NCBI GenBank assembly: GCA_031422315.1
Contig: JANOQN010000054.1
Coordinates: 1 to 64,000 of the forward strand
Direction: 5' to 3'
DNA from: JANNYA01 sp031422315
GTDB lineage: Bacteria; Pseudomonadota; Gammaproteobacteria; Xanthomonadales; SZUA-5
DNA: 64,000 bases
Below the pieces are notes generated by a model. That model worked only from the letters and a program-made list of their open reading frames with translations. It searched no databases and was not told the DNA's origin. The position numbers and the translations under genes are program-made. This document shows, one piece after another, positions 27,488 through 35,414 of this stretch; within the stretch, counting starts at the first letter, position 1; each line of letters opens with the position of its first letter.

Positions 27488-28336
27488 CTAACGCCGCGCC
27501 ATAAACGCAATTTTCTCAAACAGCTGCACGTCGGCCTCATTTTTCAACAATGCGCCGTACAGCGGTGGAATAAGCCGTTTGGCGCTCTTTTCGCGCAAAA
27601 TTTCCAGCGGAATATCTTCGGCCAACAGCAATTTGAGCCAGTCTAAAAGCTCGCTCGTGCTCGGCTTTTTCTTCAACGCTGGCATGTCGCGCACTTGTAA
27701 AAATGCCGCTAGGGCCTCGTTGATCAGCGCAGCTTTTAGCCCTGGAAAATGCACCTCAACAATCGCCCGCAGCGTAGCTTCGTCAGGAAAGCGGATGTAG
27801 TGAAAAAAGCAGCGCCGCAAAAACGCGTCCGGCAGCTCTTTTTCGTTATTGCTGGTGATGACGATAATCGGGCGAAATTTAGCTTTGATGGTTTGCCGAG
27901 TTTCATGCACGAAAAAATCCATCCGATCCAATTCGCGCAGCAAATCATTCGGAAATTCAATATCGGCCTTATCGATCTCATCAATCAACAATACCGCGCG
28001 GGTATCGGATTCGAAGGCCTGCCAAAGCCTGCCTGGAATGATGTAATTCGCGATTGCACCCGCTTTCGCCTCACCCAGCTGGGAATCGCGCAGCCTTGCC
28101 ACTGCGTCATACTCATACAGGCCCTGCTGCGCCTTGGTGGTGCTTTTCACGTGCCACTCGATCAGCGGCGCGTCAAAAGCATCGGCAATTTGCTCCGCCA
28201 GCAGCGTTTTACCAGTGCCCGGTTCACCCTTAATCAGCAGTGGCCGCTGCAGCGTAACCGCCGCATTCACCGTTAGCTTTAGTTCGTCACTCGCCACATA
28301 GCGCGCCGTGCCTTGAAATCGCTTTACCATCGTCAA
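27488..28336 (-). CDS. MoxR family AAA+ ATPase
   Basis: A 282-residue AAA+ protein with Walker A GEPGTGKT (38-45) and Walker B LLIDEIDKAD (about 117-126), followed by the sensor 1 region IVITSNNEKELPDAFLRRCF. MoxR ATPases act as chaperones for metallo-enzyme or VWA-domain partners. No VWA gene follows; downstream is the Ohr gene, upstream the AT-rich island. The partner is unknown. Confidence 0.92.
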   Translation of the reverse strand: MTMVKRFQGTARYVASDELKLTVNAAVTLQRPLLIKGEPGTGKTLLAEQIADAFDAPLIEWHVKSTTKAQQGLYEYDAVARLRDSQLGEAKAGAIANYIIPGRLWQAFESDTRAVLLIDEIDKADIEFPNDLLRELDRMDFFVHETRQTIKAKFRPIIVITSNNEKELPDAFLRRCFFHYIRFPDEATLRAIVEVHFPGLKAALINEALAAFLQVRDMPALKKKPSTSELLDWLKLLLAEDIPLEILREKSAKRLIPPLYGALLKNEADVQLFEKIAFMARR

Positions 28337-28716
28337 ACTCGCCCATTGAAGGTGCGCATCATGCGATGAAATGAGTGGAAAGCCAAAGCGACTTAAAGTT
28401 TAGCTAAACACTTTTTAGAACTTTTAGAACTTTTTGGACGTTGCGCTAGCTCTCGACCCCAGATTGGGGTTTGCGTCAACTCTGCCGAGTCAAACGCCCA
28501 AACCTTGTGAAATGATCAAACACGATTCTATTGTTGACGAGATCATGGTCAAGTGCGAAGGTGACGAGATGACTATGTTAGCGTCAGAGAAATAGTGATC
28601 GGGAAAAACGAGCAATGAGAATACGATACTGATTTGCCCGCACAAATCTCAGTAATTGTGAGTTGACTAGGCGTCCAGAGATAATTTGAAAACCATCAAA
28701 CCAAGGAGAGGAATCG
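28337..28716. other. Left flank of the AT-rich island
   Basis: About 380 bp before the ParB-like gene. It holds a short inverted repeat ACCCCA-gat-TGGGGT (28456-28470) and a possible 27-codon frame at 28512-28595 (MIKHDSIVDEI...) that resembles the N-terminus of a small protein family also seen at 47021-47185. The ParB-like gene has a clear AAGGAG site at 28703-28708. No tRNA or direct repeat marking an integration site was identified. Confidence 0.4.
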
Positions 28717-29865
28717 ATGGCTGCAAAGCAAAACGAAGAAACTGAACTACTGGCAAAGGAAGCGCAACTTTTTCCAGTGTCAAAACTTAAACTTGATTTG
28801 GACAATCCTCGTCTTCAAACCGGGGCTGATATTTCAGCAGACAACGAAGAGCAGGTAATTGAGGCTCTTGCAGACATTGCAGCGCTTGATGAGCTAGTAA
28901 CCTCTATATGCACTAATCACTATCAAAATCTTGAACCACTCATTGTTTATTCGGCCAATGGCAAGCCTCCTTACACGGTGCTCGAGGGAAATAGAAGACT
29001 GGCTGCCATAAGACTTATTAAAGATCCAGTTATGGCTGCGAGCTTAAACATAAAGCTTCCTAAAACAATTGATTCAGAAGTACTTAAAAGCATTGAAAAC
29101 GTCTTAGTCTATCGAGTTGAACGCCCTGATGATGCCCGAGCTTTTATTGGCTTTAAACACATCAATGGCCCCCAGAGATGGGATGCCTACGCAAAAGCAA
29201 AATATGTCACAGAATGGTATAAAAAATCTCATGGATCAATCGGTATTGACGAAATAGCGGCAAAAATGGGTGATAATAATAACACTTTACGCGCTTATAT
29301 TTATGCAATTTTGATTATTGAACAAGCTGAAAAATCAAGAGTATGGTTAATAAAGGATAGGTCAGCAAGAGGCCGTTTTGCATTTTCCCATTTATATACT
29401 GCAATTGGACGTGAGCAATATCAAGCCTACCTAGGATTAGATGAAGATTGGTCGAATACCCCGCCATTGGAGCCAATTAAGGAAAATCATCTTGATAAAT
29501 TAGGTGAAGTATTGTCCTTTGTATATGGCTCAAAAAGTGATGATCGCGAAAACCTCGTTAAATCCCAAAATCCTGATTTAAAAAACCTAGGACTAGTAAT
29601 TGCACATACCGAAGCGAGATTAGTCATAAAAAATAGGGGTTCTCTAGATGAAGCGATGGACACACTTAAAGACCCTTCCGACGCTTTTCATGACGCCCTA
29701 ATTTCCACCAATCTTAAGATCGCCCGGACCATTGTTCTTATGCCAAAATATAAAGGCGGGCGAGAGGAAATTGATGAATTGATATCGCAAATATACGAGC
29801 AAGCAGATACCCTGAAAATTATGAATGAACGAAAAAAACACAGGGGTAAGAGCATTGGCAATTAA
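28717..29865 (+). CDS. ParB/Srx-fold domain protein, first gene of island
   Basis: A 382-residue protein with a ParB-like N-terminal domain: a DLDNPRLQTG segment (27-36) and the ParB box VLEGNRRLAAIRL at 88-100, where ParB and related proteins bind CTP or act as nucleases. An HTH-like segment follows about 175-205 (IGIDEIAAKMGDNNNTLR). The gene has a strong ribosome binding site, AT-rich base use unlike the flanking genes, and its end overlaps the next gene by 41 bp. It lacks a ParA partner. It is probably the DNA-recognition or licensing component of the three-gene island (inference). Confidence 0.85.
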   Translation: MAAKQNEETELLAKEAQLFPVSKLKLDLDNPRLQTGADISADNEEQVIEALADIAALDELVTSICTNHYQNLEPLIVYSANGKPPYTVLEGNRRLAAIRLIKDPVMAASLNIKLPKTIDSEVLKSIENVLVYRVERPDDARAFIGFKHINGPQRWDAYAKAKYVTEWYKKSHGSIGIDEIAAKMGDNNNTLRAYIYAILIIEQAEKSRVWLIKDRSARGRFAFSHLYTAIGREQYQAYLGLDEDWSNTPPLEPIKENHLDKLGEVLSFVYGSKSDDRENLVKSQNPDLKNLGLVIAHTEARLVIKNRGSLDEAMDTLKDPSDAFHDALISTNLKIARTIVLMPKYKGGREEIDELISQIYEQADTLKIMNERKKHRGKSIGN

Positions 29866-30925
29866 TTCGCCTCCGCTGAAGTCTAACCCTGCCGTACTAT
29901 GTGACTGGGTTGAACTTAGAACAATTGCTGATCCAAATGGAGTATTTAGAATTAATAGTTTGAAGCGCATTTGGGATACACACAGAGAAAACGAAGACTC
30001 AGATCCAGAAGGATTGCAAGGACGTGAAGAAGATACGGAGGTTTGCGGCGTGTCCGGAAAGGATGACGATGCTTTTTTGGACTCTGTAATAGAGGAGTTA
30101 GCAGAAAGAGGTAAATCTCTTTCCAATAGCTATCCGTTCGAGTTTGATGAATCTGGAGCGAGATTCTCACTAAGAAAATCTCGGAGCGAAGGCGAATCTA
30201 TTTATTTGTTCTGTCTCATTCTTTCGAACGCAAAAAGAGGAGAAATTCTTGATGGGGCTTGGTTACCACATGTTGATGCCACTACTCGGGATTTGTTTCA
30301 AGCTTGCGCTACCTTGGCTGCCGCTGGCGAAGTAAGGGGGTGTGCGATATCGTTTGGATGGCCAAGGCCGAACGATAACCCGCCATTTCTCAAACGCCTA
30401 AAGGAAGTTTATGCACATTTTGGCGAAGGTGAAGTAGTGTCAATCTCTAGGCAAGGCGTCTCGCCCAATCCCAAAGATGAAGAGATCGATGTTATAGCCT
30501 GGAAACCAAGGTTGGATAAATCGGCGGGAACAGATTATCTACTTGGACAAGTTGCGTCTGGCGACAACTGGGAAGCAAAAAGCATTAAAGGCGGCGCTAT
30601 CGCCAGCTTCCACCATAATTGGTTCTACCAACCACCTCCGTCAGAACCTAAATCATCTATTTTTATTCCACATCTTATACAAGTTGTTCACGGAGGAAAA
30701 GGTAATCGGCGTGACCGAATGAATGCAATCACTGCGAAATATGGAATCGTTATTGATCGACTTAGGCTGCCCGAGCTTGCTACTAAAGGTATTGGCATCG
30801 CTGATGGCATTGAATGCCTTGGGGTACCAATTATTGTTGAGCGCCGAACAGATATTCCACAAATTGAGCAATGGGTTGAATCGGAAGTAAGCAAGCTTCG
30901 GGCGGCTTTAGCTGAGACGATATAA
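29825..30925 (+). CDS. Putative PD-(D/E)xK-like protein, second gene of island
   Basis: A 366-residue protein I do not recognise as a named family. Residues 216-252 (DEEIDVIAWKP then YLLGQVASGDNWEAK) have the D-x19-Q-x-A spacing of a variant PD-(D/E)xK nuclease core, with Asp222 and Gln242 in the place of Asp and Glu/Gln and Lys252 nearby. The N-terminal about 60 residues contain CDWVELRTIADPNG, which looks like a conserved partner or DNA-contact region. It overlaps the ParB-like gene and shares an ATAATG stop-start with the methylase, so all three are coupled. Cleavage activity is inferred, not shown. Confidence 0.5.
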   Translation: MNEKNTGVRALAINSPPLKSNPAVLCDWVELRTIADPNGVFRINSLKRIWDTHRENEDSDPEGLQGREEDTEVCGVSGKDDDAFLDSVIEELAERGKSLSNSYPFEFDESGARFSLRKSRSEGESIYLFCLILSNAKRGEILDGAWLPHVDATTRDLFQACATLAAAGEVRGCAISFGWPRPNDNPPFLKRLKEVYAHFGEGEVVSISRQGVSPNPKDEEIDVIAWKPRLDKSAGTDYLLGQVASGDNWEAKSIKGGAIASFHHNWFYQPPPSEPKSSIFIPHLIQVVHGGKGNRRDRMNAITAKYGIVIDRLRLPELATKGIGIADGIECLGVPIIVERRTDIPQIEQWVESEVSKLRAALAETI

Positions 30926-31758
30926 TGCAGAGTCCTTTAAGATATCCAGGTAGCAAATCAGATTTTATAACAACGATAAGCCGAATTCTCAGAGATAGCG
31001 ATCTTTTAGGTCTACATTTCATAGAGCCTTATGCCGGGAGCGCAGCAGTAACGCTTGGTTTGCTAGAATCTAAAATAATAAAGCGCGCAACTCTGGTTGA
31101 ACGAGACCCGTTAGTTTATTCGTTTTGGAAATGTGTTTTTGAGCATTCTGATGATTTAATTTCCGATTTCATGGATCTGCAAATTAGTATCGAAACTTGG
31201 CACAAACTTCATCCCTTGCAATCTGTTAAAATTCCAGCACAGAATCAGGTTAGAGAGTTAGGATTAGCTTGCTTGTTTTTTAACAGAACTAATTTTTCAG
31301 GAATATTAAATGCTGGACCTATCGGCGGAAAAGAGCAAAAATCGCAGTATAAAATCGATTGCAGAACAAACAAGACAGAAATTGTTTCTCGGATAAAGAA
31401 AATCTCAGAGCTGTCAAAAAAAGTTGAAGTTGAATTTGGTGATGCCGTCCAAATTATAAACAACTATAAAAACAGGAAAAAAGTATTTTTTTATTTAGAT
31501 CCTCCATATTTTGAAAAAGGCGAATCACTTTATAGATATTCATACAAGCTTAAAGAACATAAACATTTGGCCGTTGCATTATCAAAAGCTAAATTTCCTT
31601 GGCTTCTAAGCTACGATGTACATCATGTGATTGAGTTTTTATATGAGGACTTCCATACAAAAAAATTCAAATTTCAATACAGCGCAAAGAGCCCAAAAAA
31701 CCATGAGGAGTTAATAATTTCGAACTTTGAATTATGTCAATCATCTTTCGACCAGTAG
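30925..31758 (+). CDS. D12-class (Dam-type) DNA adenine methylase, third gene of island
   Basis: A 277-residue N6-adenine methyltransferase: N-terminal SPLRYPGSK, SAM motif FIEPYAGSAAV (32-42) and catalytic DPPY at 192-195, in alpha-class order. The C-terminal target-recognition part differs from orphan Dam. Its ATG overlaps the stop of the previous gene by one base. AT-rich composition matches the other two island genes and contrasts with the flanks. It would methylate host DNA and protect it if the second gene is a nuclease. Recognition sequence unknown. Confidence 0.92.
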   Translation: MQSPLRYPGSKSDFITTISRILRDSDLLGLHFIEPYAGSAAVTLGLLESKIIKRATLVERDPLVYSFWKCVFEHSDDLISDFMDLQISIETWHKLHPLQSVKIPAQNQVRELGLACLFFNRTNFSGILNAGPIGGKEQKSQYKIDCRTNKTEIVSRIKKISELSKKVEVEFGDAVQIINNYKNRKKVFFYLDPPYFEKGESLYRYSYKLKEHKHLAVALSKAKFPWLLSYDVHHVIEFLYEDFHTKKFKFQYSAKSPKNHEELIISNFELCQSSFDQ

Positions 31759-31776
31759 CCAAAAACCAATAAGACG

Positions 31777-32946
31777 TCAACCCGAACACACCCGAATCCA
31801 CCCAATAGCCAAAACCTGACCCGGGTTAAGCTCAACTAATTCGACGCTGGCAAAGCCAGTTTGATCATTCGACTGAAACGCATAACCTGCAAGGCCCGCG
31901 CCAGCGCAGGCTTCATGGGTAGCAATAAAGGCCGGAGTCGCGCCGGCGCAGTTACCGTCATTTCGCAAAAACAAATCGAACCCGCCGACGCTATTGGCGC
32001 GCCTAAACACTTTAATGTCAGCTTTTAGCGGCAGATTTTGCACCAGCGCCGCCACGCTAACCGGAGCCAGCGCAAGCCGATCACTTGCCAGCGTCAAGCG
32101 AAACCACACGACGCGCTTTAGTTTGCGCCTATCGCTCGCTACAAGCTCTCTCAAGAAGCGCTGTAGCTGGATTGCATCGGGCAAAACTTGCGCACTGCTT
32201 GGATCCGCTGATCCCGCTCTCGGCGTGAATTCGCTCTCATGCCGGAAAATAGGCCTGCCTTTGGCATCGGTGTAGATCTGCGCGCCGTAAGTTGGCAACG
32301 CAACGCTCAGATCACACGGGCTGATGACATCCCACGCGCGCAGCCACAGCATTGCGCGTTCGGGGTTAAAAAGCGCGAGTTTTTCGCTGATTTTGGGCTG
32401 CTCGACCGAATGGACTTGCAGGGTTACGTGCTCGCATTGCGCTAGCAGCTTAGGCAAGTCAACGCTGCTTTGCCAACTTGGTAGTGCCGTGATGCGAATC
32501 AATTCGCCAGTTTGTTTGAGCGCTTTAAGCAAAGCTGCATAGCGAGCGAGCTGAGCGCTCGCGCAATCGAAATCCAGCTCAAAAACTGCATCGGCTCCGA
32601 ATAAGCTGCGTAAACGTGCGATTTCACGCTGTAGTTCGGGTAGCGGTAAGTTAGGTTGCGAACCATCAACGCGAATCACATAAATCCAGCGCGCGTTGGG
32701 CATAGATTTTATGAGTTCAAAATCAATCGCGGCATTAATCCATTCACCGTTCGCGCCTCGCTGCGCAGCTAAACAGCGCAACTCGTTAAAAAGCGGCGCT
32801 TGCAGCTGAATTTGTTGCTTTAACTCTGTACTCCAAAGGCGCTGCCAAATATAAGCATCGTGCTGGAGGCGAGGCTTTGGCGCTGTTTGGCAGCGCGCCA
32901 GCAGCAAAACTGCGGGCAGCGCGCAAACCACGCGCCTACTAGCCAA
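31777..32946 (-). CDS. DUF3142-like lipoprotein
   Basis: About 390 residues. The TTG start at 32946 gives a lipoprotein signal (MASRRVVCALPAVLLLARC) with a lipobox Cys; a GTG at 32931 is an alternative with a poorer signal. The body has the regularly spaced INAAIDFELIKSMPNARWIYVIRV and ALPTYGAQIY segments I associate with DUF3142, a family of TIM-barrel-like proteins of unknown function. The start overlaps the upstream FimX-like stop by 8 bp, so the two are coupled. A biochemical role is not known. Confidence 0.7.
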   Translation of the reverse strand: MASRRVVCALPAVLLLARCQTAPKPRLQHDAYIWQRLWSTELKQQIQLQAPLFNELRCLAAQRGANGEWINAAIDFELIKSMPNARWIYVIRVDGSQPNLPLPELQREIARLRSLFGADAVFELDFDCASAQLARYAALLKALKQTGELIRITALPSWQSSVDLPKLLAQCEHVTLQVHSVEQPKISEKLALFNPERAMLWLRAWDVISPCDLSVALPTYGAQIYTDAKGRPIFRHESEFTPRAGSADPSSAQVLPDAIQLQRFLRELVASDRRKLKRVVWFRLTLASDRLALAPVSVAALVQNLPLKADIKVFRRANSVGGFDLFLRNDGNCAGATPAFIATHEACAGAGLAGYAFQSNDQTGFASVELVELNPGQVLAIGWIRVCSG

Positions 32947-35008
32947 AATCGTAAGCCATGACCCGCTGTGGAGCCTGTAAAAAGTTGCCTTGCACAAATG
33001 CTACGCCGCACGAGAACAGCTGCGACATTGCGCCAGCATCTTCGACAAATTCGGCAATCGTCATTTTGCCGGCATTTTTTGCCTCGCCCGCGATGGTGCG
33101 AACTTTCTCTTGGCTTTCTTTGCTTTTCGCCAAATCAGCCATGAAAGAGCGATCAATTTTGACGAAATCGGCATTGACGTGCTTGAGCAATCTAAAAGAG
33201 TTTAAGCCGGTACCAAATTGCTCGAGCACAAACTTACAGCGCAACTGTTCCAAGCCTTTTTGGAAAAATGCGGCCTGCTTTAAATACGTCACGACTTTGC
33301 TTTCTGGCATGCCAAAGCACAGTCGATCACCAGAAATTCGCGCGGCTTTCAGCTGCTGCGCTAGCCACGGCAAAATGGAACCATCTTCAATCGATTGCGG
33401 GCACACTTTAACGAAAAATGTTGTGCTGATACCAGTCGCTTGCCGTTCGGCAATCGTGCGAATAATTTTCGCAATTACCCAGCGATCAATACTGGGCAGC
33501 AAACCCAGCTGTTCGGCCGCAGGCAGGAAAACGTTTGGCATAACTTCACCAGTCGGCCCGTTCATGCGCAGCAATACTTCGTAGAACTCCCCGCCCTCGC
33601 CTTGCAAACTAATCACCGGCTGATACATCAGCACGAAGCCATCTTGCGTGAGCGCTGATTTGATTGAACCGGCCCATTTTTGCAGCTCGGCTTCGTCGGA
33701 TTTTTCTTTTTCCATCGGGTCAAACACAACCGCCTGATTACCACCTTTGCGCGCGGCTTCTTGACACGAATCGACCGCCTTATTGAGCACTTCCTGCGCT
33801 TGGGTCATTTTTTCGCTCATCAAGCAAGCGCCAAAACTCGCGGTTACCGTAATTGACGCCCGGCCCGCGTCAATGACGTGATCTTCAAATTGGCGCACGA
33901 GTTTGGTGACGAAATCAGTGGTTTGTTGATGCGAGCGCTCTTTCAGCAGCAGGCCAAATGAATGATCGCCAAGCCGCGCCACTAGCTCATTGGGTTTCAC
34001 TAACTTGCTGATAAAGCCGGCAATATCGGCCAACATGGTGTCGGCGCCGTCAATCCCGGTGACTTCCAAATGCTTGCGATAATTGTCGATTTCAAAATAC
34101 ACCGCAGCTTGATCAGTTTTACCCTGCGTGGCAACCGTTACGGCTTTTTGCAGCTCTTCGGTGAATGCGCCTTTGTTGAGTAAGCCGGTGACTAAGTCTT
34201 GCCGGCGCAGCATATCTAGCTCTTTAGCGAGCTCTACACTGACGGTTTGCTGGCGGAACACGATCTGCAAGCAAGGCTCAGTTTCAACACTAGCGGAAGA
34301 GAATTCCATTGTGGCGTCAAAGGTGGTGCCGTCTGAGCATTTCGCTTTAATGTCGAGCTTTTCGGGCGGTTCTTCGCCTTTGCCGATTTGCTTGAGCACC
34401 TCTTTGAAGTTGGCCGAATCTTTGCTGGCAATCATGTCCAGAATCGGTGTGCCTTCAATGTCGTCAAAACCCTCGAGCTTGAACATCTCTAGATAAGCCT
34501 TGTTGGCGTAAAGATGCATGCCTTCATGGATGTAAGCGATCGGATCACGTGAGGAATCCAGCAGCGAATTGCAGCGCTTTTCACTCTCACGTAGCGCAGC
34601 TTCTAATTTGCGCACCGCACGGCGGTTGACTAAATCCTCAAAACTGCGCTTGATTTGCATCTGAAAGTGATCGGTAATGCCACGCACCAACACGCTGCGC
34701 GCACCTTTACGCATGGCGTCTAGCGCGTTGTCTTGCGTCAAGCCATCTAGCAATGCCAACACTGGCACATCTTTACCGGTGCGGGTGACGATCTCAACAA
34801 CATCTTCAAGTGATAGCTTTTTGACTCGGGAACTGCACAGCACCAAATCGGCTGGATTTTCCAGCGCTGCTTTCAATTGATCCGGATCGATGGCACGCGT
34901 CGGGCGCACGGCTAGGCCACCGTTTCGAACCATGCTAATCGCGTACTCGGCGTCTTCGACCGATTCCTCTACTAAGATGAGTCGAACGACGTTTTCCGTC
35001 TTTGCCAT
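32939..35008 (-). CDS. fimX: FimX-like protein (REC-PAS-degenerate GGDEF-EAL)
   Basis: A 689-residue multidomain protein: receiver-like domain (about 8-125) lacking a clear phospho-acceptor, PAS domain (about 145-255), a GGDEF domain with the site degenerated to LGDHSF (about 345-350) and an EAL domain whose signature is EVLLR (about 470-475). This is the layout of FimX from Pseudomonas and Xanthomonas, a c-di-GMP receptor that binds rather than cleaves the messenger and controls type IV pilus assembly. PilU, PilR and PilA lie in the same window. Catalysis is not expected from the altered motifs. Confidence 0.82.
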   Translation of the reverse strand: MAKTENVVRLILVEESVEDAEYAISMVRNGGLAVRPTRAIDPDQLKAALENPADLVLCSSRVKKLSLEDVVEIVTRTGKDVPVLALLDGLTQDNALDAMRKGARSVLVRGITDHFQMQIKRSFEDLVNRRAVRKLEAALRESEKRCNSLLDSSRDPIAYIHEGMHLYANKAYLEMFKLEGFDDIEGTPILDMIASKDSANFKEVLKQIGKGEEPPEKLDIKAKCSDGTTFDATMEFSSASVETEPCLQIVFRQQTVSVELAKELDMLRRQDLVTGLLNKGAFTEELQKAVTVATQGKTDQAAVYFEIDNYRKHLEVTGIDGADTMLADIAGFISKLVKPNELVARLGDHSFGLLLKERSHQQTTDFVTKLVRQFEDHVIDAGRASITVTASFGACLMSEKMTQAQEVLNKAVDSCQEAARKGGNQAVVFDPMEKEKSDEAELQKWAGSIKSALTQDGFVLMYQPVISLQGEGGEFYEVLLRMNGPTGEVMPNVFLPAAEQLGLLPSIDRWVIAKIIRTIAERQATGISTTFFVKVCPQSIEDGSILPWLAQQLKAARISGDRLCFGMPESKVVTYLKQAAFFQKGLEQLRCKFVLEQFGTGLNSFRLLKHVNADFVKIDRSFMADLAKSKESQEKVRTIAGEAKNAGKMTIAEFVEDAGAMSQLFSCGVAFVQGNFLQAPQRVMAYDFG

Positions 35009-35414
35009 GCCGGTGTTCCTTAAAAATTAGTCGTGGAAGTTAGTCGTAAATAATGAGTCGAGTGCTCAAGAATTTGAGCGCTGACACTCAATCGCTACCA
35101 TACCGCAGAACTATGACTGCAAATGGCGACAAGTGGTCGATTTTTACCGAAAAGCGGTGCAAGTGATAGCCCAAGCTTAGGAAAATGCCCGCCAATTTGC
35201 ACTCAATTGCTACATTTACGCATTTTTTGACAAGACGGGTCATTAGCTATGCGATTCATTTGAAAGTCGCTCACCTAGACTATCGAACGCTTTAACGCCA
35301 AACTTCAGCGCGCGTCTGACGTCCCATCATGTGCATAATCAGGCCAATAATCAGACGCATAAAAATGATGAATTTTAACAATCGAAAGCCCTTCTAGAAC
35401 GCCATTACTTCGAC
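35009..35414. other. Intergenic region, 406 bp
   Basis: Between the divergent FimX-like and kinase genes. A TTGACA at 35227-35232 is followed at 16 nt by a weak TATGCG and could be a promoter for the kinase. I see no repeat, RNA gene or terminator. Confidence 0.3.
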
